DNA of 20,255 nucleotides from positions 1 to 20,255 of the IMG/VR virus record IMGVR_UViG_3300042445_002676; one strand, given 5' to 3'. This DNA comes from a virus. Under the pieces are notes generated by a model that had not been told where the DNA came from, ran no database searches, and saw nothing but the letters and a program-made list of their open reading frames with translations. Shown in pieces: positions 7,257-13,999 of the stretch. Every line of letters begins with the position of its first letter. Positions within the stretch are counted from its first letter, which is position 1. Made by a program: the position numbers and the translations under genes.

Positions 7257-8564
7257 ATGAGAAGTTTAGAACACATCATCAGAGATATAAGAGAGGGCAA
7301 GGCTTCTAAGGGCAAAAAGAGTAGCCTAGAACACTCTATTCGTAAAGTTGTATCAAAAGAATACGAATCTTCATTCGGCGCTAAAGATAGCAAACCAGTT
7401 GATGAAGATGTCGGTGGATTGGCTGGCAGCGGTACTGGTGGTGAACCTAAACTTCATACAGAAGACGGAAAGAAAAAGAAAACTGATGAAGCAGTTGTTG
7501 GTGCTATTGGTACAGACAAGTTTCAAGGTAATGAATTTAAATCAATAAGAACTACAACACCTCATATTAAGCCACCAGCTGGCGAAGGAAGTCATTCACA
7601 GGCTCCCGAAAACGCTTCAAGACAAAGATCTATTGCTAAAGAAAGAGCAGGCATTAATAGAGTTAGCGAATCAAAACTTGATTTCGCTGATCCAATAGCA
7701 AAAAACGCTGCAGAATTGCTACTTAAAGTAGCTCCAGAAGCTAAACTTCCTGCTATTTTCAGACCAAAAGGAATGCCAGCTAAACCAAAAGCTGGAGTTC
7801 CGGAAGTTATACCACCAAAGAAAGCTGAAGTTCCAGCTAAGGTTGAACCCAAGACTGTTGTTGAACCTAAGACTGAAGTCCCAGCAAAAGTTGATACTAA
7901 AACTGAACCAAAATTAGCAGCACCTGAAAAGGTAGACACTAAAACTGAACCAAAATTGGTTTCGCCAGAAAAGGTAGATACTAAACTTGCTGCACCTGGT
8001 AAAGAAGATGTTAAACTTGCTGACCCTGATGTTAAAACATCACCAAAACTTGCAGCTGTTGAACCAGCCGTAAAGGCAGCTATTCCTGGAATAGCAAAAA
8101 CTGCTGGAAAATTGGCACCATTTATTCCTCCATTTATCGGAGGCATGGGTTCAATGCCAACAAAAGACGCTTTTGATTTCAGATCAAAAAAAGTGCCAGT
8201 AGCTTCTCACATTCATCACGCAAAAAGACATATGAAAGAAGAAGTTGCTTCTGAATTGAGAAAGAAGATTCAGAACATGCCAAGAAAAGATGCTGGAGAT
8301 CGTAAGTCAATTGAATATGTTGGTCGTATGGATTCTGATCCTAAGTCTGCTAAAGAAAAGACTTCAAGATTGGCAATAATCAAAAATGTAATTGATGAAG
8401 CCAAAAAAGAAAAGGCAATGAAGCCAAGAGTTGAAACTGAAAGCGGTATGGGTAAAGAAAAAAAGTTTATTTATCCAAATGATACTGAAGTTGTTATTGG
8501 TCCAAACCCAAAGAACAATTTTCTAGATGTAGAAACAAGGAAAATGCCAAATGACAACCAATAA
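7257..8564 (+). CDS. Lys/Pro/Glu repeat protein with SLEHxIR N-terminus
   Basis: A protein of 435 residues starting 3 bases after the Dps stop, with AAAGG before the ATG. The N-terminus holds two copies of a short motif, SLEHIIRDI (3-11) and SLEHSIRKV (23-31); I recall MRSLEH-type starts in T4-like phages of Alphaproteobacteria. IRE at 11-13 is a possible prohead protease site. Residues about 175-280 are a degenerate Lys-Pro-Glu repeat (K-V-D-T-K-T-E-P-K-L units). A hydrophobic Gly/Pro-rich stretch follows near 275-300 (LAPFIPPFIGGMGSM), then a charged C-terminus rich in Lys/Arg with KKVPVASHIHHAKRHMKEEV. The composition suggests a disordered, DNA- or protein-binding internal head protein. 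No catalytic motif is visible. Confidence 0.8.
   Translation: MRSLEHIIRDIREGKASKGKKSSLEHSIRKVVSKEYESSFGAKDSKPVDEDVGGLAGSGTGGEPKLHTEDGKKKKTDEAVVGAIGTDKFQGNEFKSIRTTTPHIKPPAGEGSHSQAPENASRQRSIAKERAGINRVSESKLDFADPIAKNAAELLLKVAPEAKLPAIFRPKGMPAKPKAGVPEVIPPKKAEVPAKVEPKTVVEPKTEVPAKVDTKTEPKLAAPEKVDTKTEPKLVSPEKVDTKLAAPGKEDVKLADPDVKTSPKLAAVEPAVKAAIPGIAKTAGKLAPFIPPFIGGMGSMPTKDAFDFRSKKVPVASHIHHAKRHMKEEVASELRKKIQNMPRKDAGDRKSIEYVGRMDSDPKSAKEKTSRLAIIKNVIDEAKKEKAMKPRVETESGMGKEKKFIYPNDTEVVIGPNPKNNFLDVETRKMPNDNQ
7887..8000 (+). repeat. in-frame 42-bp tandem repeats
   Basis: Two adjacent 42-base units at 7887-7928 and 7929-7970 encode KVDTKTEPKLAAPE and KVDTKTEPKLVSPE; a third, diverged unit begins at 7971 (KVDTKLAAPG). 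Synonymous differences between units show the copies are not fresh. Confidence 0.75.
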
Positions 8565-9009
8565 AGATTTCAAAGATTTCATCAATGATATGAAAAATTC
8601 ACGTCAAGAAAATCTTGATGAAGGTGTTTGGGACGTTGTTAAGGGTGCTGCTAAAACTGTTGGTAGATTTTTAGGGCCAGCTGCAACAGCAATTCAAGGC
8701 TATGACGCTTATCAAAAATATCAAAAAGGAGATTATCCAGGCGCTGCATTGTCAGCAGCTGGAGCAGTTCTTCCTGGGCCATTGGGTTGGGCGGCTACTG
8801 GTGCTAGTATTGCTCGCGATCAACAAAAAGACGATGAACCAGAGACGCCAAAGGCTCCAGAAACACCAAAACCAGCAGAGCCTGAAACACCAAAAGCTCC
8901 AGAACCAACTTCTGAACCTTTGAATTATAGAAAGGTTAAAACCACTATTGAAAAAGAAAGTGGTGGTAAAAAGATTAAATCTTTTAAACAATTTCATAAA
9001 AATAAATAG
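8551..9009 (+). CDS. small Gly/Ala-rich protein with Pro-Glu-Thr repeats, possible processed head peptide
   Basis: A protein of 152 residues whose start overlaps the previous gene by 14 bases. It begins with an acidic/basic helix (DFKDFINDMKNSRQ) that ends in ENLDE, an L-x-E prohead-protease-like site at residue 24. What follows, GVWDVVKGAAKTVGRFLG, is amphipathic, and then a Gly/Ala-rich hydrophobic segment (about 43-88: GAALSAAGAVLPGPLGWAAT) resembles membrane-active or glycine-zipper segments. Residues about 95-125 are PETPKAPE-type repeats, and the tail carries TIEKESGGKK, shared with the protein encoded at 9034. No enzyme motif. It may be an internal head protein matured by cleavage; a membrane role during DNA entry is speculation. 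Confidence 0.78.
   Translation: MTTNKDFKDFINDMKNSRQENLDEGVWDVVKGAAKTVGRFLGPAATAIQGYDAYQKYQKGDYPGAALSAAGAVLPGPLGWAATGASIARDQQKDDEPETPKAPETPKPAEPETPKAPEPTSEPLNYRKVKTTIEKESGGKKIKSFKQFHKNK
9001..9008 (+). promoter_or_regulatory. possible late promoter variant (AATAAATA)
   Basis: One mismatch from TATAAATA, 25 bases from its end to the ATG at 9034, overlapping the 3' end of the previous gene. The same variant at the same distance precedes the gene at 11690. In AT-rich DNA this can occur by chance, so it is only a candidate. Confidence 0.3.
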
Positions 9010-9033
9010 TTGAAATAATTCAGAGGATCTAAA

Positions 9034-11418
9034 ATGTCTGACAAAAAAACAATTCAAGAAGCTCTTGCTGAAGTTCAAAGAAATGCAGAACTTATGGAAG
9101 CGCCAAACGTTTTTAAGCTATTTGGTCGTGGTGCAGCAAAAGTTCCAAAATCAGCACCAATACGCCCTATGCCGCATGGCGGAGAAGATCTGGTTGGTAA
9201 AGCAAAACAGGCTCCAAAGGAACCACCAACAATTGATCTTAAGGCAGAAAAGCCAAAAACAACAACACCTAATGTCCCTGAAGCTCCAAAATCAACTATC
9301 AAAGATTTTGGTAAAGCTGTTGCTGGAGCTGGACTTGCAGCTGGTGCAGGTTATGCTGGTTATAATGCATTCACTAAAGGAGCAGTCAATCCTCCTACTG
9401 AAAAGTTTACAAAGGACGAGCCGAAAGCAGAAAAGCCAAAGGCAGCTGAAACACCAAAAGCTCCAGAAGCTGCAAAACCACAAACTTTTGGTCAGGCGTT
9501 TGCTGCTGCTCGTAAGGCTGCTGAAGCAAAAGGCGCAAAGACATCTGGTCAGTTTGAATTCCAAGGTAAGAAATATCAGACAAACCTTCAAGGAACAGGA
9601 ACTACTAAAAAGCCACAAGAAAAATATGTTTCTATGAGCAAACAGACAAAGGTTGACGTAAGTGCGCCAAAGGCAGCAGCAACTCCTACAGTCACAAAAA
9701 CACCTGAAACTCCAAAGCCAGCTGAAACATCAAAGGCTCCAGAAGCATCACAAACTTCCCCAGCACCAAAGGCTCCAGAAGCTCTAGGTAAAACTATTGG
9801 TTCTTTGATGAGAGGAAATGTCTCTAGAGCAGGAGAAGGTGCTAAGGAATGGGTTTCAGCTGTTTCAACAAGCAGTAGCAGAGCTTGGAACAAAACAGCA
9901 GACGCCTTCGATCCAAAGGGCGCAGAATCAGAAAGCGGATATTCTAAAAAAGGAAAAACTAAAATGTCAGAAGAAAACGAAATTAATGAAGCAATGCCTT
10001 TACCACCACGTCGTCCAGGGCAAACTGGTAGCTCTATGATCCAGAGAGGAGATACTTTATCTTCTCTTAGTAAGAGATCTGGACTTTCTGTTGCTGATAT
10101 TATGAAACAAAACCCAAATATCAAAGATCCTAACAAAATTAGTGCTGGCGCTTCAATTAACTTACAGAAGCCAGAGCAAAAAACTGTTTGGAAAGATCCA
10201 GTTTCTGCTGGTTATGATAAACCAGCACAAACAACTACTACAAGCCCAAATACAACTAAGTCTTGGGATTCTGATATTCCAAAAATTGATAAAGGGCCAA
10301 CTACTTCTGCAGCGCCCACACCAACACCTGCTCCATCCACATCAAGTAGTTCATCAATGCTTTCTGGAACTCCAGTAGCACAACAGAGAACACTAGAAAA
10401 AGAAAGTGGTGGTAAGAAAAAAGTGGCAGAAGAAAATAGCCCACTAATTGCAGCATTCCTAGACCTACAGGCTAAGAACCCAGCAAACATGTTCGAAGCT
10501 GCTAAGAAGGCTAAGAAAGACTATGACCGTGACGGCAAGGTAGAGTCACCAAAGGACGAAGTTTGGGGTTCACGTTTCCGTGCTGCTAAGGCAGCTGGTA
10601 AGATGGCGGAAGGCGTAAAGGCTGATCCAAACGATCCTTCATATCAGGGTGGTGGTGATGTAACATCTACACCTGAAAAGAAAACTTCTATGCCAAAGCC
10701 AACTGCTCCTAAGACTGATTCATCAGTTCAAGGTTCAGGCGATGTCACTATGAATGGCAAGCCAACAAGAGTTAAGGAAGAAGTTACTTTCTCACAGGCA
10801 GAAATCGACCATATTAACTCTTTTTTTCTTGAAGCCTCTGTAGCACCAAATAGACCTGAAGTCGCTATAGGGGCAGATTCTACTTCAGATAAGATGTCAC
10901 AGAACGATGTTACTGCGACAGCTGAAAGTGGTAAGAAAATCAGAAAAGAAGAAGTTGAAGTTGATGAAGGATACGGAAACACTCCTTCTGTTCGTTCATT
11001 TGGTCATGATCCGCTTTCAGGCGGTCGTGGTCGTCCAAGAACAGATGTTGCCACTAAAGGCGAAAGAAAGGGTATGGTAAAAAAGTCCACTCAGGATTCA
11101 ATGAAGCGTAGAATTGCTGACCGTCTTGGTTCGCATGCTAAGGCAAATCTACCAGAAGAAACTCTTGAAGAAGGTCGCCCAAAGAAGAACCCAACACCTG
11201 AAACAACTGAACGTGATCCACGTAAGCATATTCAGGTAGAGGCAGGGCGTGCTGCTGCTGGTAACGTTGTTGACTTTACTCACAATGATGGTTCGAGATC
11301 AAAGATTACACCAGCAATGGGTAGAAAAATTGTTTCTCATCTTCAGGGTCTAAAGCCAGCTGATCGTCAGACAGCTGTTAATAAAATGCATGATAGCGCA
11401 GAAGGACTAAAGGTCTGA
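9034..11418 (+). CDS. large low-complexity virion protein with LysM domain and AT-hook-like motifs
   Basis: A protein of 794 residues with AGAGGAT upstream of the ATG. The N-terminus contains several L/I-x-E sites (TIQE, ALAE, ELME). Residues about 90-115 form an Ala/Gly hydrophobic segment (GAGLAAGAGYAGYNAF). The GQAFAAARK...FEFQGKKYQTN module at about 152-186 matches one in the 5896 protein. Residues about 335-379 are a LysM domain (IQRGDTLSSLSKRSGLSV, IMKQNPNIKDPNKI, GASINL), which usually binds peptidoglycan or chitin GlcNAc. KKDYDRDGKVESPKDEVWGS near 495 is a block common in phage internal proteins and superficially like a calcium loop. GGRGRPR near 664 has the RGRP AT-hook core and EEGRPKK near 710 is a weaker one. 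The last 65 residues (HIQVEAGRAAAGNVVDF, GRKIVSHLQGLKPADRQ) form a conserved-looking domain. Linkers are Pro/Ala/Lys repeats. Probably a virion protein; which side of the capsid is unknown. Confidence 0.82.
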   Translation: MSDKKTIQEALAEVQRNAELMEAPNVFKLFGRGAAKVPKSAPIRPMPHGGEDLVGKAKQAPKEPPTIDLKAEKPKTTTPNVPEAPKSTIKDFGKAVAGAGLAAGAGYAGYNAFTKGAVNPPTEKFTKDEPKAEKPKAAETPKAPEAAKPQTFGQAFAAARKAAEAKGAKTSGQFEFQGKKYQTNLQGTGTTKKPQEKYVSMSKQTKVDVSAPKAAATPTVTKTPETPKPAETSKAPEASQTSPAPKAPEALGKTIGSLMRGNVSRAGEGAKEWVSAVSTSSSRAWNKTADAFDPKGAESESGYSKKGKTKMSEENEINEAMPLPPRRPGQTGSSMIQRGDTLSSLSKRSGLSVADIMKQNPNIKDPNKISAGASINLQKPEQKTVWKDPVSAGYDKPAQTTTTSPNTTKSWDSDIPKIDKGPTTSAAPTPTPAPSTSSSSSMLSGTPVAQQRTLEKESGGKKKVAEENSPLIAAFLDLQAKNPANMFEAAKKAKKDYDRDGKVESPKDEVWGSRFRAAKAAGKMAEGVKADPNDPSYQGGGDVTSTPEKKTSMPKPTAPKTDSSVQGSGDVTMNGKPTRVKEEVTFSQAEIDHINSFFLEASVAPNRPEVAIGADSTSDKMSQNDVTATAESGKKIRKEEVEVDEGYGNTPSVRSFGHDPLSGGRGRPRTDVATKGERKGMVKKSTQDSMKRRIADRLGSHAKANLPEETLEEGRPKKNPTPETTERDPRKHIQVEAGRAAAGNVVDFTHNDGSRSKITPAMGRKIVSHLQGLKPADRQTAVNKMHDSAEGLKV

Positions 11419-11657
11419 TGCCTATCTTTGCTAAGAATATTATTGTTGGGGCAGAAAAAAAGGAAGAACCAAAAGTTCTTCCTGCCTCCAGCACCAATTC
11501 CTTTGACAATTTACGTTCAAAAATAGTTAGAACTATTCCTTTTCAAGAAAAGGTTGAAGAAAAAACACATTATGAAATTGTCAAAGATGGCGATTTAATT
11601 AAACATCACAATACCAAGTCTAACTATCTTAATGATATGACAGGATTTGGGAATTAA
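11418..11657 (+). CDS. small hypothetical phage protein
   Basis: A protein of 79 residues starting in a TGATG overlap with the 794-residue gene, so likely translationally coupled to it. It is charged (Lys/Glu) and soluble, with a short hydrophobic start (MPIFAKNIIVG) and a C-terminal EKTHYEIVKDGDLIKHHNT stretch. I do not recognise the family. Its position between two virion-protein genes in the late unit suggests a morphogenesis role. Confidence 0.7.
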   Translation: MPIFAKNIIVGAEKKEEPKVLPASSTNSFDNLRSKIVRTIPFQEKVEEKTHYEIVKDGDLIKHHNTKSNYLNDMTGFGN

Positions 11658-11663
11658 TAAATA
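11656..11663 (+). promoter_or_regulatory. possible late promoter variant (AATAAATA)
   Basis: One mismatch from TATAAATA in the 32-base gap before the Ig-domain virion gene. It lies 26 bases before the ATG, and a near-perfect AGGAGG ribosome site (11677-11682) sits between. The strong ribosome site fits a gene needing high late expression; the promoter call itself is tentative. Confidence 0.4.
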
Positions 11664-11689
11664 AAATAAATTCTTTAGGAGGAATACAA

Positions 11690-12313
11690 ATGCCATTATG
11701 GGGTAATCAAGACACTGCTTCTAATTCAACTATCTTTGCGCCAACAAGCGTAAAGCTAGCACCAAACAGTGCAAACAGAGACAATCTTTTCGGTAACACA
11801 ACAGCTAACGCTTTTATTGATGGCGTAACAGTTGGACAATTTGGTGTTGATGGTAACGAAGTTGCTGCCAATCCAGGAATCACCCACACTGGTTGGGTTC
11901 TTCGCACTGCAGGTTCAGGAGGACGTGCTGGCCGTGTTATGACAGAAGTTCTAGTAGCTGGTGGTATTACTACTGATGCTTCGGACGACGTATCAATGCC
12001 TGATTACGTTATTCTTGTTAACACACAGCCTGTTAATACAACAATTAATGCAACTTCAAACGTAAATAACACTGGTGTTATCTTTACTGTTGCTGCAACA
12101 AGACCAGCTGGCGGAACAATTTCTTATCGTTGGCAAGCTAATACAGGTTCTGGCTTCGTTAACGCTGCTGCAGGAACAACTGGCAATACAACAGCCAATC
12201 TTACTGTCCATGCTAATAGCTTCACAACTGGCGCACAGTTCCGTGTTCTTCTTCAGGCAACTGGAGCAGCAAACGTCACTTCAAGCGTTGCTACACTAAC
12301 TGTTAATACTTAA
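11690..12313 (+). CDS. virion structural protein with C-terminal Ig-like domain
   Basis: A protein of 207 residues with the strongest ribosome site in the window (AGGAGG, 7 bases before ATG). The N-terminal half starts MPLWGNQDTA and contains HTGWVLRTAGSGGRAGRVM (around 63-82), a block I recall from structural proteins of T4-like cyanophages and related phages. The C-terminal 95 residues (TGVIFTVAATRPAGGTISYR, W, then LTVHANSFTTGAQFRVLLQA, ending in SVATLTV) have the spacing of an Ig-like beta-sandwich with the typical Y-x-W strand. Phage Ig domains decorate capsids and tails and can bind cell-surface sugars. High expression and the family memory support an abundant decoration or neck protein; the exact location is inference. 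Confidence 0.82.
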   Translation: MPLWGNQDTASNSTIFAPTSVKLAPNSANRDNLFGNTTANAFIDGVTVGQFGVDGNEVAANPGITHTGWVLRTAGSGGRAGRVMTEVLVAGGITTDASDDVSMPDYVILVNTQPVNTTINATSNVNNTGVIFTVAATRPAGGTISYRWQANTGSGFVNAAAGTTGNTTANLTVHANSFTTGAQFRVLLQATGAANVTSSVATLTVNT

Positions 12314-12323
12314 TAGGTGATAT

Positions 12324-12593
12324 ATGACAGATAACAGCAAAAAAGTTTCGCAATTACCAACTGCTGCTAATGTAGCTTCTTCAGATAGAGTCTTAGTCCT
12401 CCGAGATCCTTCTGGAGCTCCATCTGTTCGCACAGTAAATGCAAACATTTTTGCTGCTAATCTAGTAACAGGAACTGTTCCGGCAACTGCTAATACAACA
12501 GGTATTGCCGGAACTATTCGTTATAACGATTCTTATATCTATGTGTGCGTTGCTAATAACACATGGAAAAGAGCAGCACTTAGCACCTGGTAA
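12324..12593 (+). CDS. small phage structural protein, fibre N-terminus-like
   Basis: A protein of 89 residues, 10 bases after the preceding stop with AGGTGAT before the ATG. The start, KKVSQLPTAANVASSDRVLV, resembles the opening of many phage tail-fibre and structural proteins (xxSxLPxAxxVxxxDxxxV). The end has GIAGTIRYNDSYIYVCVANN plus TWKRAALSTW, a motif I recall at the C-terminus of structural proteins of large marine myophages. It is complete, not a fragment of a longer fibre: its stop overlaps the next start. Likely a small virion component. Confidence 0.78.
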   Translation: MTDNSKKVSQLPTAANVASSDRVLVLRDPSGAPSVRTVNANIFAANLVTGTVPATANTTGIAGTIRYNDSYIYVCVANNTWKRAALSTW

Positions 12594-12982
12594 TGAATGA
12601 AAATTTGACTGATAAAAATTTTTTATTATATTGCGCTTCACATTATGATAACGCAAGATATGTTTCTACTGAAGATTTTTTAGAAGATCTTAATAGATTA
12701 AAATATATTAAAAAATTAATTACAAGATATACTGAATATGGTGAGTTGAAAGAACGTTTGATACTTAACCATATTATTATTTTAAATAATTGTTTTGGAC
12801 CTGAGGTTCTTTGTAAAATTTTATATTTAAAAATGAAACCTCAGATGAAATACATTAAACCTTTTTTGATAATGCTTAACATATTACCAGATTATATTTA
12901 CAATGTAAATAATGAAAAAACAATTGACACAAATTTAATTGAAATGGATGCAAAAATTGTCGCAAAACTAAGGGAAGTTTAA
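12593..12982 (+). CDS. conserved T4-like phage protein (DUF7207-like)
   Basis: A protein of 129 residues starting in a TAATG overlap. The text NENLTDKNFLLYCASHYDN, then EDLNRLKYIKKLITRY, GELKERLILNHIIILNN and CFG is very close to a family I recall in many T4-like phages, which I believe is DUF7207. It is alpha-helical, with a hydrophobic C-terminal half but no clear membrane helix. Its function is unknown. The fixed company of virion genes and the metallopeptidase downstream suggests assembly or late regulation. Base composition is markedly more AT-rich than its neighbours. Confidence 0.82.
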   Translation: MNENLTDKNFLLYCASHYDNARYVSTEDFLEDLNRLKYIKKLITRYTEYGELKERLILNHIIILNNCFGPEVLCKILYLKMKPQMKYIKPFLIMLNILPDYIYNVNNEKTIDTNLIEMDAKIVAKLREV

Positions 12983-13548
12983 TGCAAAGTATAATAAAAC
13001 AATTAGAAAACTTTGTAAAGTTTGCGGCAAAAGAAATAAACCTTACAAAACTACCAAAGATTCATTTCGTAGGTAAGTCACAAAATTCAAAAGCAGCCTT
13101 CGGTCATTCTAATGGCAACGAAATATATGTTCGTATAACAGAGCGCCATCCTGGCGACATTATGCGCACTATTGCCCACGAGCTTATTCATATTAAGCAA
13201 ACACAGATGGGTAAAAAAGGCGAACAATACAGAGAAGACGAAGCTAACGCTATAGCAGGAAGAGTAATGAGAAAATTTAATACAACCTACCCTAGCGTAT
13301 TTAATCAAAAACCAACTTCATCAAACATCGCAGAGACTGAATCTCTTATGCCAGCCAACGTAATGGGATCCGGTGGTCCAGGTGCTGGTATTCAAACCTA
13401 TAGTCCATTGATTGATATGGACAGAGGCAATAAAAAATTCAACCCTATGTCAGCTCTATACAAAAAGAAGAAGCTAAGAGACATTGTTGGTCTTAAAGCT
13501 GCGTTCAAGAGAGAACGTAGAGCAGAAACAAGGAAAGATCAGAACTAA
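12982..13548 (+). CDS. zinc metallopeptidase-like protein (HExxH)
   Basis: A protein of 188 residues beginning at the last base of the previous stop. TIAHELIHIKQTQMGKK holds the HELIH zinc site (about residues 66-70), and EDEANAIAGRVMRKF supplies a likely third ligand Glu near residue 88, the arrangement of SprT/IrrE-like gluzincins. The preceding NEIYVRITERHPGDIMRTI is also typical of phage members of this family. Such proteins recur next to head genes in T4-like phages; the substrate is not known. The C-terminal 70 residues (ESLMPANVMGSGGPGAGIQ, then a basic KKKKLRDIVGLKAAFKRERR tail) are non-catalytic and may anchor it to nucleic acid or to the virion. Family call is strong, role is open. 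Confidence 0.85.
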   Translation: MQSIIKQLENFVKFAAKEINLTKLPKIHFVGKSQNSKAAFGHSNGNEIYVRITERHPGDIMRTIAHELIHIKQTQMGKKGEQYREDEANAIAGRVMRKFNTTYPSVFNQKPTSSNIAETESLMPANVMGSGGPGAGIQTYSPLIDMDRGNKKFNPMSALYKKKKLRDIVGLKAAFKRERRAETRKDQN

Positions 13549-13934
13549 TGGACGAGAAGACTTGCAACAATCTAGAATTGAAACAAAATAAACTAGAAGA
13601 TGCTATCTCTAAATTAACTGATATATCTGCTGATCTTAATAAAATGATCGCAGTTCATGAACTACGTTTGACTCAACAAGAGAAAATTACTGATAGCTTA
13701 GAAATTATTTTAGAAAAAAGAAGAGATGAATTTGATACTCGTGAAGAGAAAATTTATGAAACAATTGAAAAAGAAGACGCTAAAATTAGCGAAAAGCTAG
13801 ATGAATGTTTTGATAAATTTTCTAAAAAGATGAATGATCTAGAAAAAATGATGTGGGTGTATGGCGGCGGATTTGCCCTTGCTGCTTTTATTTTGGCCAA
13901 TTGGGGCGATGTTATGAAATTGATGGCTCGTTAA
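13548..13934 (+). CDS. coiled-coil protein with C-terminal membrane helix (DUF7201-like)
   Basis: A protein of 128 residues starting in a TAATG overlap. Residues about 8-100 are a charged heptad-rich coiled coil (LEDAISKLTDISADLNKM, LRLTQQEKITDSLEIILEKR). Residues about 103-121 (MWVYGGGFALAAFILANWG) form one membrane helix near the C-terminus, leaving a short MKLMAR tail. I recall a family of this shape in T4-like phages (DUF7201, from memory). The topology suggests a tail-anchored protein with most of its mass in the cytoplasm, or a lysis/envelope factor; no spanin lipobox or holin-like pair is seen. It ends the late block. Confidence 0.8.
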   Translation: MDEKTCNNLELKQNKLEDAISKLTDISADLNKMIAVHELRLTQQEKITDSLEIILEKRRDEFDTREEKIYETIEKEDAKISEKLDECFDKFSKKMNDLEKMMWVYGGGFALAAFILANWGDVMKLMAR

Positions 13935-13942
13935 AAAACAGT

Positions 13943-13970
13943 TTGCCTTTTTTGAAAATGCCAGTATAAT
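13943..13970 (+). promoter_or_regulatory. sigma70-type promoter for primase
   Basis: TTGCCT at 13943-13948 and a perfect TATAAT at 13965-13970 are separated by 16 bases. Transcription would start near 13977, giving a leader of about 23 bases before the ATG at 14000, with GAGGA at 13989-13993 as ribosome site. This marks the change from late virion genes to early/middle replication genes. Confidence 0.65.
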
Positions 13971-13999
13971 CATATATGAGGTCATTATGAGGATAGATT

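Noticed and set aside
7887-8000. CRISPR-like array
   Set aside because: The repeats are adjacent 42-base coding units with no spacers and they keep the reading frame.
7592-8146. Long minus-strand reading frame opposite the Lys/Pro repeat gene
   Set aside because: It mirrors the low-complexity codons of the plus-strand gene, has no ribosome site and encodes only repetitive Ser/Gly/Thr text.
9588-10136. Minus-strand reading frame opposite the LysM protein gene
   Set aside because: A shadow of the biased codons of the plus-strand gene; no start signal and no recognisable protein.
10516-10560. EF-hand calcium site in the LysM protein (DYDRDGKVES)
   Set aside because: The loop has D at 1, 3 and 5 but Lys at 7 and 12, so the canonical ligand set is incomplete; the stretch is better explained as a common phage internal-protein motif.
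13934-13952. A/T-rich stem as a terminator after the coiled-coil gene
   Set aside because: The stem is almost all A-T with a bulge and a mismatch, and its 3' half overlaps the -35 box of the primase promoter.
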